Assembly: GCF_024055795.1 (NCBI RefSeq)
Contig: NZ_JAMXMY010000010.1
Location: forward strand, 248,001 to 312,000
DNA length: 64,000 nt
Source: Actinoallomurus purpureus
GTDB lineage: Bacteria > Actinomycetota > Actinomycetes > Streptosporangiales > Streptosporangiaceae
Reading direction: 5' to 3'
Under the pieces are notes generated by a model, which had not been told where the DNA came from, ran no database searches, and saw nothing but the letters and a program-made list of their open reading frames with translations. Shown here piece after piece: positions 61,172-64,000 of the stretch (its first letter is position 1; each line of letters opens with the position of its first letter). A program made the translations under genes and the position numbers.

Positions 61172-63178
61172 GTGGCCAAGAACGATCAGGATAAAACGGG
61201 CCGTTCCCTTGAGGAACAGCTCGCGTCTCTTGATGCCATGAACAGCGAGTCCGCCGAGCCGCGGGACGACGCGGCGGAGGAGGATCCGGCCCCGGCCAAT
61301 CCCTGGACGAACACCCCTCCGGCGCCGACGTTCCCGGCGTCGTCCCCCGATCCGTCGGCGCAGCCGTCCGGTGAGGGGCAGCCGCCGTACGGCTTCGGGG
61401 CCCCGGGGTACCCTCCGCCGCCGGACTTCGGCGCGCCCCCGCAGTACCCGAGCGCGCCGGCCGCGGAGTACGGCCCCGCCTTCGCGCCGTTCCCGACGCA
61501 GGGTTTCGGCCCCGTCTCCGCGCAGGACGCGCAGGACACCGGGGCGCCCGACCAGCGGGGCGGCGCGCAGCACCCTGGCGAGGGTTCCGCGCAGCCGTAC
61601 GACGCGGGCCCCGCCGATCCGGACGACGGCTCCGCGCCGTACGACGTGCAGCAGCCGTCCCCGCCGGCCGAGCCGGAGGACGATCAAGGCGTCGCCGACG
61701 CCGAGCGCACGCAGCTGGTGGAGCAGCAGCGCCCCGCCGCCGAGGCCACCCAGGCCGACGGGTTCGAGATGTACGGCGACGGGGGCTACCCCGGTTATCC
61801 GCAGTACTCCGCTCCGGCGTTCGGCGGCCCACCGCAGTATTCGCCGCCGCCGACCGGTTACCCGGTCCCTGGAGCGGAGCAGGGGCAGCCCTATCCGGAC
61901 TACGGGCCGCAGTACCCCGGAGCACCCGACTACGCGGCCCAGTACCCCGGTCGGCCGCCGGGTCCCGAGCAGCAGGAGCCGCGTTTCCCCGGCCCGCCGC
62001 CCACCGACCACCCGGGGCAGTCCTACGCCCCACCGCCGTACGGCCGGCAGCCCGAGGCCGCTCCGTACGGCCGGCAGCCGGAGGCCCCGGGCTTCCCGCC
62101 GCAGCCCGAGGCGCCGCCGTACGGCCGTCAGCCCGAGGCGTTCGCCTACGGTCGGCAGCCGGAGGCGCCCGCGTACGTCCAGCAGCCCGACGAGGGGCCG
62201 CCCTTCGCGCCGCTGCCGGAGGCGTACGGCCAGCCGCAGAGCGGTGCGCAGACGGCCGACAGCCTCAGCGCCGACACGCTGCTGCGCGGCCGTCGGCAGG
62301 CGCCCGCCAACGGCTGGCGCCGCGCCCTGTACAAGGCGTCCGGTGGGACCATCCACCCCGGCGAGTCCCCGGCCGAGCTGCGCCGCCGCGAGCTGCTGGC
62401 CCGTGCCCGCACCCCGGTGGCCGGCGGCCACCATCGGGTCGCGGTGATGAGCCTCAAGGGCGGCGTCGGGAAGACCACCACGACGGTCGGCCTGGGCGCC
62501 ACGCTCGCGTCGCTGCGCGGCGACCGGGTGATCGCGGTCGACGCCAACCCCGACCGGGGCACGCTGTCGGACAAGGTCCGGCTGGAGACCGCGACGACCG
62601 TCCGCGACCTGCTCAACGAGCACGAGCAGATCCAGCGGTACGCCGACGTGCGGGCCTACACCTCTCAGGCCTCCTCCCGGTTGGAGGTGCTCGCCTCCGA
62701 CCGAGACCCGGCGGTGTCCGAGGCGTTCAGCGAGCAGGACTACCGCACGGTCTCCCACGTCCTGGAGCACTTCTACTCCATCTGCCTCACCGACTGTGGC
62801 ACCGGACTGCTGCACTCGGCGATGGCGGGCGTCCTCGGCCTGGCCAACCAGCTCGTGCTGGTCAGCTCCCCGTCGGTGGACGGCGCCCGGTCGGCCTCGG
62901 CGACGCTCGACTGGCTGGAGGCGCACCACTACGGCGAGCTGGTCCGAAACGGGGTCGTCGTGCTGTCGATGGTGCGGTCCCGGAGCAGGAGCACGGTCGA
63001 CCTCGACCGCCTGCAGGGCCACTTCGAGAGCCGCTGCCGCGCGGTCGTCCGCATCCCGTACGACCCGCACCTGGAGGAGGGCGCCGAGGTGGAGCTGGAG
63101 CAGCTGTCCGCCGCCACCCAGGACGCCTACCTGGTCCTGGCCGCGACGGTCGGCGACGGCTTCGCCTGGCCCCGCTGA
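61172..63178 (+). CDS. Proline-rich MinD/ParA-like ATPase (EspI-like)
   Basis: 668 residues. The first 380 are disordered, rich in Pro, Gln, Tyr and Gly, with many PPYGRQPEA-type units (about 290-350). The C-terminal third is a deviant Walker A ATPase: SLKGGVGKTTTTVGLG (near 428), VIAVDANPDRGTL, and later TDCGTGLLHSAM. The plan fits EspI/Rv3876-like ESX accessory ATPases, but no ESX genes are in the window. GTG start chosen for GAGGGGG seven bases upstream; MLIHP-type longer start is weaker. Confidence 0.85.
   Translation: MAKNDQDKTGRSLEEQLASLDAMNSESAEPRDDAAEEDPAPANPWTNTPPAPTFPASSPDPSAQPSGEGQPPYGFGAPGYPPPPDFGAPPQYPSAPAAEYGPAFAPFPTQGFGPVSAQDAQDTGAPDQRGGAQHPGEGSAQPYDAGPADPDDGSAPYDVQQPSPPAEPEDDQGVADAERTQLVEQQRPAAEATQADGFEMYGDGGYPGYPQYSAPAFGGPPQYSPPPTGYPVPGAEQGQPYPDYGPQYPGAPDYAAQYPGRPPGPEQQEPRFPGPPPTDHPGQSYAPPPYGRQPEAAPYGRQPEAPGFPPQPEAPPYGRQPEAFAYGRQPEAPAYVQQPDEGPPFAPLPEAYGQPQSGAQTADSLSADTLLRGRRQAPANGWRRALYKASGGTIHPGESPAELRRRELLARARTPVAGGHHRVAVMSLKGGVGKTTTTVGLGATLASLRGDRVIAVDANPDRGTLSDKVRLETATTVRDLLNEHEQIQRYADVRAYTSQASSRLEVLASDRDPAVSEAFSEQDYRTVSHVLEHFYSICLTDCGTGLLHSAMAGVLGLANQLVLVSSPSVDGARSASATLDWLEAHHYGELVRNGVVVLSMVRSRSRSTVDLDRLQGHFESRCRAVVRIPYDPHLEEGAEVELEQLSAATQDAYLVLAATVGDGFAWPR
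62035..62180 (+). repeat. Tandem PYGRQPEA-coding repeats
   Basis: Five or six successive units of 24-30 bases encode (P/A)(Y/F)GRQPEA with variation, within the disordered part of the EspI-like ATPase. Prone to length change. Confidence 0.75.
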
Positions 63179-63196
63179 GGTCGCCGCGAGAACGCG

Positions 63197-63230
63197 AAAG
63201 GCCGTCGCCCCTTACGGGCGGCGGCCCTTT
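63197..63230 (+). terminator. Hairpin terminator after the EspI-like gene
   Basis: AAAGGCCGTCGCCC pairs with GGGCGGCGGCCCTTT (one bulge, one G-U) 18 bases after the stop, just before the tRNA-Ser tail on the other strand. Confidence 0.75.
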
Positions 63231-63237
63231 CGGTCGG

Positions 63238-63326
63238 CGGAGGGTGTGGGATTCGAACCCACGAGGACTGTCCCCAGCCCTGGGCGCTTTCAAGGCGCCT
63301 GCACTCGTCCACTATGCGAACCCTCC
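63238..63326 (-). tRNA. tRNA-Ser (anticodon TGA)
   Basis: Class II cloverleaf: acceptor GGAGGGT pairs with ACCCTCC, anticodon stem GGCGC/GCGCC encloses CTTGAAA (anticodon TGA), long variable arm CCAGGGCTGGGGACAG, T-arm GTGGGTTCGAATCCCAC and discriminator G73, typical for serine tRNAs. Reads UCA-type codons, rare in this genome. Confidence 0.96.
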
Positions 63327-63494
63327 AGGCGATGACCACCATAGCGGGCCGGACGGGGCCACGCGCGCGGGACGCGTGTCCCCAGGCTGTGGACGGCGGC
63401 CGCGGTCGGCGAGCCGGTGCGCGCGTCGCGATGCACAGGCGTGGACGGCGGTCGCATCCGGTTGTGCGTCGCGGTGCACAGGGTGTGGACAGGG

Positions 63495-64000
63495 TCAGGG
63501 CCGGCCCGTGCGCCGGCTCACGCGCTGCTTCGTCTCCTCCGGCAGGGCGGCGGCCGCCGCCAGCCTCGGGAGCAGGTCGGGTTCGGACGTGAGGGCGCGG
63601 AAGGTCAGCGCGACCGTCACATCGTGCGCCGGCCGGTGCTCGACCGTGATCCGGTCCCCGGCCTGGATCTCGCCCGGCTCGATCACCCGAAGGTACGCAC
63701 CGGGCACGGCGGACCGGATGAAGCGCTTGGTCCAGCCCTGGTCCCCTATCCAGCCCTGGAAGGTGGAGCAGGGGATGCGCGGGCACGAGACCTCGAGCAC
63801 GACCTGCTCACCGACGCGCCAGCGCTCGCCGATCAACGCGCCGTTCACGTCGAGGCCGGACGTGGTGAGGTTCTCGCCGAAGGCGCCGTCGGGGAGCTCG
63901 CGCCCGAGTTCCGCCGCCCAGCGGTCCAGGTCCTCGCGCGCGTAGGCGTAGACCGCCTGGTCGTCGCCGCCGTGGTGCTTGACGTCATACACACGATCTC
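63495..64000 (-). CDS. MOSC domain protein, N-terminus beyond window
   Basis: The frame is open to the window end, so the start is missing. The visible 168 residues include HHGGDDQAVYAY, GAFGENLTTSG, SCPRIPCSTFQGW (with the sulfur-carrying type Cys) and GDRITVEHRPAHDV: the MOSC fold of molybdenum-cofactor sulfurase-related proteins (YiiM type). Likely handles activated sulfur or reduces N-hydroxylated compounds with Moco. Confidence 0.88.
   Translation of the reverse strand, partial: DRVYDVKHHGGDDQAVYAYAREDLDRWAAELGRELPDGAFGENLTTSGLDVNGALIGERWRVGEQVVLEVSCPRIPCSTFQGWIGDQGWTKRFIRSAVPGAYLRVIEPGEIQAGDRITVEHRPAHDVTVALTFRALTSEPDLLPRLAAAAALPEETKQRVSRRTGRP

Noticed and set aside
61094-63070. 658-codon frame antisense to the EspI-like ATPase
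   Set aside because: Runs across a clear Walker ATPase gene; repetitive because the sense strand is repetitive.

Overview
The window is very GC-rich, with short intergenic gaps, many GTG starts, GGAGG-type ribosome sites and stop/start overlaps (ATGA, GTGA, TGATG). Together with its marker genes (pknB-pknA-pbpA-rodA-pstP-fhaB-fhaA, crgA, class E sortase, Bpa, MptB-like and GT87 mannosyltransferases, AfsR/SARP regulator) it comes from an actinomycete chromosome. A Streptosporangiales/Thermomonosporaceae-type organism is plausible, but that is inference. The cell-envelope kinase cluster normally lies close to oriC in actinobacteria. dnaA, dnaN and gyrAB are not in the window, although consensus DnaA boxes are.

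Layout. 0-6.9 kb: the end of a beta-propeller glycosidase-like gene, a sulfotransferase, a TSUP permease, a large AfsR-type regulator, a small GNAT protein and a hexapeptide acyltransferase. 6.9-20.9 kb: conserved core with a repeat-rich membrane protein, cyclophilin, rhomboid protease, crgA, a DUF881/sortase/small membrane protein operon, and the seven-gene Ser/Thr phospho-signalling and elongation operon (FhaA, FhaB, PstP, RodA, PbpA, PknA, PknB) on the minus strand, ending at tRNA-Leu(CAG). 20.9-31 kb: an accessory zone with GC hairpin repeats, a NarL-type two-component system, a YceI protein, a drug-type ABC exporter, a SnoaL-like protein, TetR, a broken SARP gene, an SDR, a second TSUP permease, thioredoxin overlapping a MerR gene, and a broken ECF sigma gene. 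It also carries a mosaic direct repeat joining sequences found 5.2 kb and 0.7 kb away.

31-47 kb: hydrolase, CapA, Fpg/Nei glycosylase, an SSI-like lipoprotein, rhodanese, a TPP riboswitch in front of a CytX-like permease, a multi-PAS/GAF histidine kinase, an RsbW-like ATPase, arginine deiminase, a 161-bp MITE-like element inserted exactly at the stop codon of a CU044_5270-type gene, its ECF sigma partner, an acyl-CoA synthetase, and an intergenic DnaA-box cluster. 47-64 kb: STAS protein, lipid-linked mannose transferases (GT2, MptB-like, GT87), a large phosphatase-like membrane protein, DUF4446, prephenate dehydratase, a HisN-like phosphatase, seryl-tRNA synthetase, a HAD phosphatase, the proteasome activator Bpa, a quinone oxidoreductase, an EspI-like proline-rich ATPase, tRNA-Ser(UGA) and the start-truncated MOSC gene.

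The core genes work together in cell-wall elongation and division control: PknA/PknB kinases and PstP phosphatase act on FHA proteins, PbpA/RodA polymerise peptidoglycan, CrgA works at the septum. The accessory zone shows regulator decay (two pseudogenes and one possible frameshift within about 3.5 kb) and repeat-mediated rearrangement.
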